Origin: Bradyrhizobium barranii subsp. apii
Lineage (GTDB): Bacteria; Pseudomonadota; Alphaproteobacteria; Rhizobiales; Xanthobacteraceae
Direction of reading: 5' to 3'
Length of the DNA: 64,000 nucleotides
Assembly (NCBI RefSeq): GCF_011516635.5
Contig: NZ_CP096255.1
Span: 4,648,501-4,712,500 of the forward strand
The translations under genes and the position numbers were made by a program. Below are positions 36,408-45,121 of this stretch, piece after piece (position 1 is the stretch's first letter; each line of letters begins with the position of its first letter). The notes below the pieces were generated by a model, which saw only the letters and a list, made by a program, of their open reading frames with translations, had not been told where the DNA came from and searched no databases.

Positions 36408-39245
36408 ATGAAACCTTGGAGAGAATTGGCTGTTCCCCATCAGGACGTTCTTGAGGGAACGTTCCAGCAGTCCGAGTTCGCAGCCGACATAACGGCGGTC
36501 AACACCGGCAAGGCGAGCAGCGAATATCAGGACGCCGTTGCCTTCTTCGACCGGACCTTCATTACAGAGGGCATGGCGCTTCTGTTGACGCAGGTGGCGC
36601 AACGTCTCGCCGGCAAGGGAGGCGAGCCGGTCGTTCAGCTTCAGACCGCATTCGGCGGCGGCAAGACCCACACCATGCTTGCCGTGTATCATCTCGCCAC
36701 CCGGAAATGCACCTTGTCGGAGCTTGCTGGCGTTTCGGCGTTAGTCGATAAGGCCGGATTGATGGCTGTGCCACAGGCACGTGTTGCGGTGCTCGACGGC
36801 ACGGCGCACGCGCCGGGGCAGTCGTGGAAACGCGGCGGCCAGACCATAAAGACGATCTGGGGCGAGCTTGCCTGGCAGCTTGGCGGCACCGAAGCCTTCA
36901 CGCTTGTCGCCGAAGCCGATGCCACCGGCACATCGCCTGGCAAAGATGTGCTGCGCGCGCTCTTGGAGAAATATGCGCCCTGCGTCGTGCTCATCGACGA
37001 GCTGGTCGCCTATGTCCGGCAGTTCCCAGAATCGCAGGCTATAAGCGGCGGCAGCTATGACAGCAATCTTTCGTTCGTGCAGGCCCTCACCGAAGCAGTG
37101 AAGCTGGTGCCGCGCGCCATCGTGCTTGCATCGCTGCCCGAGTCTGATCTCGAAGCCGGCAGCCAGCGAGGCGTGGCCACGCTGCGCGCTCTCGAAAAAA
37201 CCTTCGGCCGGGTGCAAGCGCTTTGGAAGCCGGTCGCCACCGAGGAGGCCTTCGAGATCGTGCGCCGCCGTCTGTTCGAGCCGGTACGTGACGAAAGGAC
37301 TCGCGAGAATGTGTGCCGCGCCTTCGCCAACATCTACCTCGTCGAGGGCGTGAAGCTCCCTGCCGAAACCCAGGAGCGACGCTACTACGACCGACTGTTG
37401 CAGGCCTATCCCATCCACCCGGAAGTGTTCGACCGACTGTATGAGGATTGGACGACCATCGACGGGTTTCAGCGAACACGTGGGGTCCTTAAACTCATGG
37501 CGAAGGTCATCTATCGCCTGTGGAAGGACGACAATAAGGACCTGTTGATTATGCCCGGCAGCTTGCCGTTGCATGATGGCAGCAGCCGCAACGAACTCAC
37601 TTACTATCTGCCTGCCGGATGGGACGCGGTGATCGAACGCGACATCGACGGCGAGCGGGCCGAAACCACCGCATTGGAAAGCCGGGAGCCGCGGTTCGGC
37701 CAGGTGGGCGCGGCGCGGCGCATCTCACGAACGATCTTTCTTGGCAGCGCGCCGTCTTCCGTGGTGTCCAAGGCCGCCGTGCGCGGACTTGACCGCGCGC
37801 ACATTATTCTTGGCTGCTTGCAGCCGGGGCAAACCTCATCGATCTATACAGATGCGCTCAGTCGTCTTGCCGACCGACTGCATTACCTCAACGCTTCCGG
37901 CGACAAGAGCCAGGATGCAACGCGTTTTTGGTTCGACACCCGTGCCAATCTGCGGCGGGAAATGGAAGATCGCAAACGCCGATTCGACGACAAGACGGAA
38001 GTGCGCGGCAGGATCGCTGACGCGGTCAAAAAGGTTCTTGGCGGCGCGTCGTTCTTCGAAGGCATGCACATCTTCACGCCTCATGCCGACGTGCCGGATG
38101 ACAGCGCCCTGCGGCTTGTCGTCCTGCCGCCGGAGGCTTGGTACACCAAGGACGAAACCCGCCCCGCCTTCGATGCCGTGCTCGACACGATCGCCAAGAA
38201 CGGCACCAAGCCGCGCTATCGCAGCAATCGGCTGATCTTCCTTGCCGCCGATCACAGCGCGCTTTCGCGCCTCGCCGACGTGGCCCGCATCGTTTTGGCG
38301 TGGGCATCGATTGTCGATGACGTAAAAGAAGGTCGGCTCAACATCGACCTTTTGCAGAAGAATCAGGCCGAAAAAGAACTAAAGAGCGCTGAGGAGGTTC
38401 TGCCGCGCGCCGTGCGCGAATGTTATAAATGGCTGCTTTGCCCGATGCAGGATGCGCCGACCGATCCCAAGCTCGGCGTCGAAGCGTTCGCCCTGAACGT
38501 AGCTGGTAGCGCGGTCGGCGCTGAGATTGAGCGCGTATGTACATACAATGAGCTGGTTATTGTGACCTGGTCGCCCATCCATCTGCGGGCAAAGCTTAGG
38601 GAATTTTACTGGAAGGGCGGGCTAAGTGTTGCCAACGCCGCCGCCTTCTTCGAGGACACGCTACGTTATCTCTATATGCCGCGCCTGAAATCACGCGAGG
38701 TTCTGGCACAGGCGATCCATACCGGTGCCACCAGCAAGGATTTTTTTGGCACGGCCTACGGTCAGACTGACGACAAGTTCGAGGGTTTCGCGCTCGGCAG
38801 CGGTAGCGTAGTCTTTGACGACACGCTGCTTTTGATCGAACCGGAAGCGGCGGGCGCCTATCAGAAAGCGAATCACCCCAGGTCGGGCGAGGCCGGTGCC
38901 GACCAACGCGCGACAACGCGCCCCGGGGAACGGTCCGACTATCCCATTCCTGGCAATACGCCCGTGGGGGGAGCGTCGGAGCCTATCGGCAAACTGGTCA
39001 CTGCGGCGCCTGCGAAGGCCAAATCCTTCTTTGGAGCGGCAGATATTCCAACCGCTACGGCAAAGATGCGGCTCGTGCAGCTTGCTGACGAAATCGTCTC
39101 TGTCCTCGCTTCCGATCCCAACGCAAACATCCGCTTAACCGTGGAAATCTCGGCAGACTTTCCTGATGGGGTAAGTGATGGGGTGAAGCGTGCAGTTTCT
39201 GAGAATGCGCGCAGTCTCGGACTGAAGACGGCGGATTGGGAGTGA
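36408..39245 (+). CDS. DUF499 AAA+ ATPase
   Basis: 945 residues from ATG 36408, with GAGGG upstream. The N-terminal part ELAVPHQDVLEGTFQQSEFA and EYQDAVAFFDRTFITEGM is the DUF499 (COG1483) signature; Walker A is TAFGGGKTHTM with Lys86, and CVVLIDELVAYVRQ is Walker B. The C-terminus has VQLADEIVSVLASDPNANI. DUF499 proteins neighbour DUF1156 methyltransferases in many putative phage-defence loci and resemble the BrxC/PglY-type ATPases. It closes the operon; a 178-base gap follows. Confidence 0.88.
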   Translation: MKPWRELAVPHQDVLEGTFQQSEFAADITAVNTGKASSEYQDAVAFFDRTFITEGMALLLTQVAQRLAGKGGEPVVQLQTAFGGGKTHTMLAVYHLATRKCTLSELAGVSALVDKAGLMAVPQARVAVLDGTAHAPGQSWKRGGQTIKTIWGELAWQLGGTEAFTLVAEADATGTSPGKDVLRALLEKYAPCVVLIDELVAYVRQFPESQAISGGSYDSNLSFVQALTEAVKLVPRAIVLASLPESDLEAGSQRGVATLRALEKTFGRVQALWKPVATEEAFEIVRRRLFEPVRDERTRENVCRAFANIYLVEGVKLPAETQERRYYDRLLQAYPIHPEVFDRLYEDWTTIDGFQRTRGVLKLMAKVIYRLWKDDNKDLLIMPGSLPLHDGSSRNELTYYLPAGWDAVIERDIDGERAETTALESREPRFGQVGAARRISRTIFLGSAPSSVVSKAAVRGLDRAHIILGCLQPGQTSSIYTDALSRLADRLHYLNASGDKSQDATRFWFDTRANLRREMEDRKRRFDDKTEVRGRIADAVKKVLGGASFFEGMHIFTPHADVPDDSALRLVVLPPEAWYTKDETRPAFDAVLDTIAKNGTKPRYRSNRLIFLAADHSALSRLADVARIVLAWASIVDDVKEGRLNIDLLQKNQAEKELKSAEEVLPRAVRECYKWLLCPMQDAPTDPKLGVEAFALNVAGSAVGAEIERVCTYNELVIVTWSPIHLRAKLREFYWKGGLSVANAAAFFEDTLRYLYMPRLKSREVLAQAIHTGATSKDFFGTAYGQTDDKFEGFALGSGSVVFDDTLLLIEPEAAGAYQKANHPRSGEAGADQRATTRPGERSDYPIPGNTPVGGASEPIGKLVTAAPAKAKSFFGAADIPTATAKMRLVQLADEIVSVLASDPNANIRLTVEISADFPDGVSDGVKRAVSENARSLGLKTADWE

Positions 39246-39423
39246 CGGTATATCCTTGCTAATGTACAATAAAGCGCTGTCTGGCCAACGTTATTTCTAG
39301 GTACGCGAGGAGGGATCTTGGCATGTTCGATGAAGTCTGCACATCGAAGGCGACCTGCGGAGTCGTTTGAAACCGGACAGCTACGGGGGGCTGGGTGGAA
39401 AGTGGCGCATCGAGCAAGATAAC

Positions 39424-40107
39424 ATGGCGCGTCCGGACCTACTTGAAATTGGAATCTACAGTATCCCGGAAGCGGCAGAACTTGTCGGCGCGCCGCTAGC
39501 GTCCGTGCGTGTATGGGTAGAGGGGCATACAGGCAAACAAGCCCCCGTTATCGTCAACCAGCTTGGTCGAGTTGGTGACAAGACCGCTGTCAGCTTCGCA
39601 AACTTGATGGAGTTACGCTTCATCGCACGATTTGTTAAAGCTGGCGTACATTTGCGCGAAGTTAGACGCATCATGGCGGAGGCGAGGGAAACGCTAAGTC
39701 ACCCGCATCCGTTCGCAACCAAGACTGTGTTCAAAACGGATGGGCGCAAGATCGTTGCCGAAATCGCGCGGCGAAATGGGTTGATGCTTGTTTATGATCT
39801 ACGATCCAAAAACTATGAGATTCCTTCTGTCGTGATGAAATCTCTCCGCGAGGACGTAGTCTTTGATCCGCAGGGCGAGGCAATTGAATGGAGACCTAGA
39901 CCCAAGATCGCGCCAAATGTAATTGTTCATCCACGCATCGAGTTTGGTCACCCCGTACTGAAGCGCATCAATATTCCGACGGATACGATTGCGAAGGCAG
40001 TCAAGGTCGAGGGAAGCGCCCAGTTCGTTGCCGATATTTTTGAGATTTCAGTCCGGCACGTTCGCGAGGCTGTCAAATTCGAGGAGAGCCTTGTGATAGC
40101 TGCTTGA
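39424..40107 (+). CDS. DUF433-type antitoxin with N-terminal HTH
   Basis: 227 residues from ATG 39424. The N-terminus (IGIYSIPEAAELVGAPLASV) looks like a MerR-like helix-turn-helix; the C-terminus (VHPRIEFGHPVLKRINIPTD then VEGSAQFVADIFEISVRHVR) is a DUF433 domain. DUF433 proteins are usually paired with PIN-like partners as candidate antitoxins. The following gene starts inside its stop (TTG 40104), consistent with a coupled pair. Confidence 0.78.
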   Translation: MARPDLLEIGIYSIPEAAELVGAPLASVRVWVEGHTGKQAPVIVNQLGRVGDKTAVSFANLMELRFIARFVKAGVHLREVRRIMAEARETLSHPHPFATKTVFKTDGRKIVAEIARRNGLMLVYDLRSKNYEIPSVVMKSLREDVVFDPQGEAIEWRPRPKIAPNVIVHPRIEFGHPVLKRINIPTDTIAKAVKVEGSAQFVADIFEISVRHVREAVKFEESLVIAA

Positions 40108-40694
40108 AGGTCGCGTTTGACCAGAACGTTCCGATTGGACTGGTGAGGGTCTTGCAGAACTTCGCCAGCGAGCACCAATTTCGCAAAATATCTGGAAGCT
40201 TTTCGATAAAGTCGGCGGCCGATTATACGCCAAAGCCAGGAGATGATGATTACCAGCCTAAGAACGATGTGCCTTGGCTGAAGCGGTTTGCTGATGACGG
40301 AGGAAAGGTCGTCATATCCGGCGACGTTCGGATGAAAAGTAGACCGCATGAACGGTTAGCGCTGATCGAGCATGGTTTCATAGTCATCTTTTTTGAGGCG
40401 CAGTGGTCGGATTGGAAATTTTGGCGCAAGTGCGCGCTTTTGATTCATTGGTGGCCAGTTATTGCCGCCAAGATTAAAAGAACAAGAGGGGCTTCATTTT
40501 ATCATGTGCCCTGCAACTGGGTTGAGAATGGCAAGCTTCGTTGGGTTTCGAACAAGGACCCGAAGCTTCTGAAAATTGAACAACGAACCCGGGCTGCCAA
40601 ACGGCAAAAAAAGAAGACGAAGGACATGCCTACAAAGCCGAGCGACGGGCCCTTGTTTGACTATGCGGAGGCAGACGCCGGAAAGGGTCGGTGA
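40104..40694 (+). CDS. PIN-like domain protein (candidate toxin, DUF5615-related)
   Basis: 196 residues from TTG 40104, overlapping the antitoxin stop. Acidic positions in VAFDQNVPIGLVRVL and VVISGDVRMKSRPHERLALI fit the shortened PIN-like fold of DUF5615-type proteins, normally a metal-dependent RNase partner of DUF433. The C-terminus is lysine-rich (TRAAKRQKKKTKDMP). Toxicity is not shown. Confidence 0.7.
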   Translation: MKVAFDQNVPIGLVRVLQNFASEHQFRKISGSFSIKSAADYTPKPGDDDYQPKNDVPWLKRFADDGGKVVISGDVRMKSRPHERLALIEHGFIVIFFEAQWSDWKFWRKCALLIHWWPVIAAKIKRTRGASFYHVPCNWVENGKLRWVSNKDPKLLKIEQRTRAAKRQKKKTKDMPTKPSDGPLFDYAEADAGKGR

Positions 40695-40742
40695 ATAGAT
40701 CACCTGGGGAAACCGGATTGGGCAGATAAGGAAAATTCGACG

Positions 40743-40975
40743 ATAGTGAGTACCTAGACCGAATATTTGCGGCTGTCCAAAATGGACCATCACAATGTAA
40801 TTCTCGAAATCTGTCAGTACGAGGTGTGGGAGAGGCGGAGTATGACGACGAAGGGAAAATGATCTTGCCCTCCGACATCAACCCCAACCATGTTGCCAGC
40901 GTCGAGGATGGCGTGATCGTCGGCGGCATTCTCATGTGCACCGATCATTCGTTCGAGTTTTCACGCGAATTGTGA
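40743..40975 (+). pseudogene. Decayed paralogue of the small gene at 42091
   Basis: Translating from 40743 gives I-V-S-T-stop-TEYLRLSK...NVILEICQYEVWG, then after a frame change near 40828 EYDDEGKMILPSDINPNHVA and SVEDGVIVGGILMCTDHSFE. It aligns with VSTWTEYLRLSK, LLEICQYEALGE and GVEDGMVIGGELQC of the gene at 42091. The start ATG has become ATA, Trp has become TAG (40755-40757), and one frame shift is needed: an inactivated duplicate. Confidence 0.72.
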
Positions 40976-41193
40976 TCTACGCGGTTGCGGCGTTCAACAA
41001 GTGTCGGTGTTGGTCAATATGCCTGGCCATCATTCAGCGCGAAAGCATGCTTTCTTGTCGAATTTTTCCTCCCCCGGTCCTTGGCCGAGATTCCCATCGA
41101 AGTCCTGCGTCTGACGGAGGGGCCGCTGTGGCGAGATGCGCGAAGGGCGCGTCCGTCCAGTACCTCGGTAACGAGAGGTAACGTCCACGGCCT

Positions 41194-41816
41194 TCAGGCC
41201 CGCCAGAAACTTTTGAAGCGGGTTGGAGACAGCTCAGTGTAGCGTACTGTGTGCTGGATGTTCTTGTGGCCGAGATACGCTTGGAGGGCTCGCGTGTCGT
41301 GCCCCTTGGAGGCCAGCGCGAAACCACAGGCATGTCGGAGCATGTGGGCGTGCGCTTTGAAGCTGAGCTTCGCCTCCGCGCCCGCCCGCTCGACCATGCG
41401 TGCAAACCCTGCGGTGGTGAACGGTGCGCCGCGCTCCGACGTGAACACGAATGGCGACTTGGGATCCTGCTCGCGCTGTAGTCGTCTGAGCCACCGCAAT
41501 TCGTCTCCAAGGATCGGATGTGTGCTCGGGCTGCCCTGCTTGACCCTGCGGACGTGCAAGGTGGCCGTGGCGAAATCGATCTGGTCCCAGCGCAGGTCCG
41601 TTAGTTCGCTCGCCCTTAGGCCGTGCCGGTAGGCCACAAGGATCATCGCGGCGTTGCGGTGCCCCCATCGGTTGCCTTTGGTCGCCTTGAGCAGTCGTCC
41701 TATCTCGGCTTCCGTCAGGTATTCGCGTGTGCGTAGGTCCGCATTAGGGGGCGCTTCGGTGGGACTGTTCGATTTACGGTGCCCGGTGCCACTAGCCTGA
41801 GATGTGATTTCGCCAT
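41194..41816 (-). pseudogene. Tyrosine recombinase (phage-type integrase), frameshifted
   Basis: The start MAKSHLRLVAPGTVNRTVPP at 41816 reads into a stop, but a one-base shift at a run of five G on the plus strand (41747-41751) restores RTREYLTEAEIGRLLKATKG and the full catalytic part. The catalytic residues are then all present: R in YRHGLRASELTDLRW, HMLRHACG, LGHKNIQHT and Tyr in VRYTELSP. Without the shift about 150 residues from 41646 remain open. A reading error in the run or a real mutation are both possible, and -1 slippage on CCCCC cannot be excluded. About 207 residues when repaired. Confidence 0.85.
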
Positions 41817-42090
41817 GTGTTTTTGCCCCTGCGATGAGATACTGTTCGTATAATGGTCGTTCTTCGAATAGTCGTAACGAACTGGACCGAACTGATTCCT
41901 ACCGGCGCCGACGGGCTCCTCAAGGGCAAGACTTCGCCGGCCCCGTCGGGATGCTTGCGCAAGCATTTCGGCATTGAAAGCCCAGTACATTTGCCGCAAC
42001 CTCTATGGGCATCGCGACGTTCTGGGCTTTGATCTGGAGGGCATGATGGCCGAGTATCCAAGAATCCTTGGGTCCCGAGAGCAATCATCC

Positions 42091-42450
42091 ATGGTTAGCA
42101 CTTGGACCGAATACTTGCGGCTAAGCAAGCCGGACACTGACAGCGCACTACTTGAAATTTGTCAGTATGAAGCTTTGGGTGAGCGCACGTGGGACGGGGA
42201 AGGAGAGCCAGTTGATGCTCCCGATGAAATTGATGGAAAAAATGTGGTCGGAGTTGAGGACGGAATGGTAATAGGTGGTGAACTCCAGTGCGGGAATGGC
42301 TCGTTTCATTTCACCAAGCAGACTTTGCCAGATGCGATTGAGTGGTTGGGCGACAACTGGAACATCAGCGATGATGTGTGCCATGAGCTGGCTGAAGCCG
42401 TCGGAGCAACGACTGGCAGTACAACTACCGAGTCTTTGCCTAAATCGTGA
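42091..42450 (+). CDS. Small acidic protein, intact member of a local duplicated family
   Basis: 119 residues from ATG 42091; an in-frame extension to 41974 is possible. Family unknown. The recognisable parts are VSTWTEYLRLSK, LLEICQYEALGE, VVGVEDGMVIGGELQCGN, and a C-terminal helix AIEWLGDNWNISDDVCHELA. A dead copy lies at 40743-40975 and a short fragment at 43156-43191. Repeated small genes of this kind near recombinases can be immunity-like, but nothing shows that here. Confidence 0.55.
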   Translation: MVSTWTEYLRLSKPDTDSALLEICQYEALGERTWDGEGEPVDAPDEIDGKNVVGVEDGMVIGGELQCGNGSFHFTKQTLPDAIEWLGDNWNISDDVCHELAEAVGATTGSTTTESLPKS

Positions 42451-42621
42451 CATTTAATTGCGCCGAATTTTGGCGCTTACTCGCCAAAACACAGCGATGC
42501 GTAGGATCTCGTGTGTGGTTATAAATCCGCCGTGACCGAGCCACATGATTATCGAGGGACGCGACTGCGGTGCCTCTCTAACGGGTGACTGGAAAATCCC
42601 TCGGATCGAGGAAATGATGAA

Positions 42622-43029
42622 ATGGCTAGCCCATATCTTTTGCTAGAGATGTCCGATGAGGCCGATTGTTGCTTCGTTGCGGCGTGGCTATTTCGAACCG
42701 ACCAAGCGCAGCGACTCTGGTTGCAGGCCTTAGACGAGCCTGAGTTTGCGGATCATGTAATGCTGCTCCATGCTGATGGCATTCCGGACATTGCGGCGGT
42801 CGCGCTTGAGATCTTCGGGGAACTTGAGCGCCAGCACCATTTCGCGGTCATGAATTTGCACGAGGACAGTTTTCTCGGCAGGGAGTTCGGCCTGATGGAG
42901 CGGCTAGGATTCTTTGTTCATGGTCGAGAGAGCTATCGGATGACCTTGCCCAAAGCAATCACGCTCGCCGCGGTAAGGCCGGGCGGCCTTGGAGGTGGTG
43001 TCAACGACAGAGCTCGAGGACGGCCTTGA
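42622..43029 (+). CDS. Hypothetical protein
   Basis: 135 residues; no family recognised. ATG 42622 has GAGGAA 11 bases upstream. The N-terminal two thirds (LLLEMSDEADCCFVAAWLFR, ALEIFGELERQHHFAVMNLH) look like a real globular protein; the last 20 residues are Gly/Arg-rich and may be out of frame. A GTG frame at 42998 continues the same strand for 56 residues, so the gene may be frameshifted near 43000. Confidence 0.45.
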   Translation: MASPYLLLEMSDEADCCFVAAWLFRTDQAQRLWLQALDEPEFADHVMLLHADGIPDIAAVALEIFGELERQHHFAVMNLHEDSFLGREFGLMERLGFFVHGRESYRMTLPKAITLAAVRPGGLGGGVNDRARGRP

Positions 43030-43371
43030 GATAATCCACCCCGAGACGCTGCTGCAGACATTGCCGAAAGGCGATGCGGAGGCAACCCGAGCCAGACTGA
43101 TCGCGCTGCGGCGCTTCAATGCTATGACTCCAAGCCAAGCTGGATCATGCAGGATGAAACATTGGTAGTCATCGAGGACGGCATGATCTAGTCGAGCCCG
43201 AGCGCCGGAAGCTGAAGCCTATTGATCAAGCTCTTCGCGCTGCGACCTTCGACTTCGATAATCACCGAGTTCGGCGACCGCAGTGACCTGATACAATACA
43301 CCTGTAGTTTTGACGCCAGTTTCGGCCTAAAATCAGCCAGATACCGAAAAGGAAATTGGTCGGATTATCCT
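43030..43371. other. Degenerate region with a fragment of the small-gene family
   Basis: No intact gene is supported. At 43156-43191 the frame reads ETLVVIEDGMI then TAG, similar to the VEDGMVIGG block of the gene at 42091. The rest has no recognisable content. Confidence 0.3.
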
Positions 43372-43695
43372 ATGGGAAGGCCGCTTGGAAGTCTGAACCG
43401 CGAAAAGCCATTTAACGACGCGCTCCGGATTGCGCTGCGCAACCGTCCGTTGGCGCTTCGCAGGGTCGCGGACCAACTGCTCGACAAGGCAGAGCAGGGC
43501 AATCTCGCCTACATTCACGAGCTTATTGATCGGCTGGACGGCAAGCCTGCCCAGGTCATTGATCGGCAGGACGTTCCGCTCGAACAGCTCAGCGATGAGG
43601 AGCTTTATCGCATTGCGGCTGGTGGGCGGCCGAGAGAAGAGCACCAGTTGCTCCTGCTCTCGCCTGCGAGAGGCAGGTCAGACGATCCGGAATAG
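43372..43695 (+). CDS. Small phage-type protein (DUF5681 / terminase-small-like)
   Basis: 107 residues from ATG 43372. MGRPLGSLNREKPFNDALRI and ADQLLDKAEQGNLAYIHELI then DRLDGKPAQVIDRQDVPLEQ resemble short proteins found beside phage terminase or gene-transfer loci in Rhizobiales. Exact role unknown. Its last 107 bases overlap the convergent recombinase gene. Confidence 0.6.
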   Translation: MGRPLGSLNREKPFNDALRIALRNRPLALRRVADQLLDKAEQGNLAYIHELIDRLDGKPAQVIDRQDVPLEQLSDEELYRIAAGGRPREEHQLLLLSPARGRSDDPE

Positions 43696-44359
43696 GGTGC
43701 TTCCCTAGACGATTCAGTAATCTGATCACTTGGGTCGCCTGCCAAGTACCGCCTCGGGCTGTGAGGATCTTCTGGTTATTCAGGATCGCCGAGATGCGCT
43801 TAGCGGGAAGGCCGCGAAGGGGTGCAATGATCGAGCGGAATTGCTCGGCGGTTACATCCGCTTCCTCTTGTCGCGCTCTCCCGATCTCTGAGTTGCCGAG
43901 CTTTCGACCGCGCGCCTTGGCAGCTGCGAGGGCTTCCCTGGTTCGCTGGGCGATCCTCTCGCGCTCTTTCTCGGCCACCGCCGCGTGAATATGGAGCATG
44001 AATGGGTCCACGTCAGGCCCGAGCTCGGTAACGATGAATGGAATCCGCTGCACCATAAGGCCGCTGATGAAGTGAACGTCACGGCTCAGTCTGTCCAGCT
44101 TGGCGATGATGATCGGAGCCGCGCCTGACTTGCCGCCTCGGCCAAGCTTACGGGCGAGCTTCATGGCGGCTGCGAGCTCGGGCCTACGCTCCAACGCATC
44201 CGCGCCTTTCCCTGTCTCGATCTCGCGATACTCGCCTTGGATGCTGTAGCCGTGCTGCGCGCAGAACGATCTGATGGCGGCTTGCTGAGCTTCCAGGCCC
44301 AAGCCGCTACGGCCTTGCTTGGGTTTTGAAACGCGGATGTAGGAAACGGCTGCGCGCAT
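43589..44359 (-). CDS. Serine recombinase (resolvase family)
   Basis: 256 residues. The N-terminal catalytic domain shows YIRVSKPKQGRSGLGLEAQ with the nucleophilic Ser, then GADALERRPELAAAMKLARK and IIAKLDRLSRDVHFISGLM. A recombinase HTH-like part follows (ITAEQF-like region, LRGLPAKRISAILNNQKILT). The last 30 residues overlap the convergent small gene, so the C-terminus may be extended beyond the functional protein. The typical C-terminal long DNA-binding region of large serine recombinases is absent. Confidence 0.83.
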   Translation of the reverse strand: MRAAVSYIRVSKPKQGRSGLGLEAQQAAIRSFCAQHGYSIQGEYREIETGKGADALERRPELAAAMKLARKLGRGGKSGAAPIIIAKLDRLSRDVHFISGLMVQRIPFIVTELGPDVDPFMLHIHAAVAEKERERIAQRTREALAAAKARGRKLGNSEIGRARQEEADVTAEQFRSIIAPLRGLPAKRISAILNNQKILTARGGTWQATQVIRLLNRLGKHPIPDRLTCLSQARAGATGALLSAAHQPQCDKAPHR

Positions 44360-44670
44360 AGAATATTTGTCCCCCCGGAAGTTACACGTGATCGACCGTT
44401 CATATGTAAATGCTTGCGATGGGTCGCAGCGAGAAAGTTACGATTATCTTTTGTAGGGGTATGCAGCGGAATAGTAGCCAGCTGTGTTCTCGCAGACAAC
44501 TAAATCGGCGTTCTCCTGCGAGACGATCAAGCTGATGAAAGGTCGCCCACCCACCCGGGGAGGGAAAAATTCGCCGAAAGCATGCTTAGTTTTTGTGATT
44601 AGGCTTCCACAAAGGAGCACGTCGGCGGCGAGAGCAAGCGTCTGGAGACAGCCAAAAGTCTGGAGACTGC
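44360..44670. other. Intergenic region between serine recombinase and HTH remnant
   Basis: No gene is supported. Just before the HTH start the decamer GTCTGGAGAC occurs twice in close succession (about 44640-44670); the second copy supplies the ribosome site. Confidence 0.35.
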
Positions 44671-44866
44671 ATGACCGTCAATCAGTTCAACCGGGCGCTG
44701 GATCAACTGGGCTTCACGCAGGTTGGCTTCGCTCGCAAACTCGAACCGGGCGAGCGCAGCGTGCGGCGCTGGGGCATCCGGCCAGTGGCCGGTACCGACG
44801 CCGGTCGCGATGCTGTTGAACCTGATGATCAAGACCGGCTCGACCGTGAATGATTTGAAGGCGTGA
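44671..44866 (+). pseudogene. Small helix-turn-helix gene, frameshifted
   Basis: It starts MTVNQFNRALDQLGFTQVGF and ARKLEPGERSVRRW, an XRE-like helix-turn-helix. The tail is restored if one G is dropped from the GGGG at 44771-44774: WASGQWPVPTPVAMLLNLMI then KTGSTVNDLKA and a stop at 44864-44866. As written the frame ends at 44853 with a nonsense tail. Small proteins of this type are common in rhizobial genomes. Confidence 0.7.
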
Positions 44867-45121
44867 TCCGTTTTACTAGAGCCCTCGCATCGCGGGAGGG
44901 GGTGGAGGTTCTCGGGGGCGGATATGTCGGGATTCGAAACGGTAGGTACTGGTACCGGTGATTCCCGGTGAATTTCCCGACGCCTTAGCCAGCATGAGAC
45001 ATTCACTGACAACTCGACGATAGTCCGTCAGATCTGAGACCAGATTCCAAGAAGAGAAAAAGATCATAATTGCAAGCGAGAATTGCGGCGAACAACTTCT
45101 TCGCAGATCCTCTCCGATCGC

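Noticed and set aside
28009..39245. Complete BREX or complete DISARM system
   Set aside because: PglZ, BrxA, BrxL, DrmA, DrmB and DrmC are absent; only related components are present, so neither name is justified.
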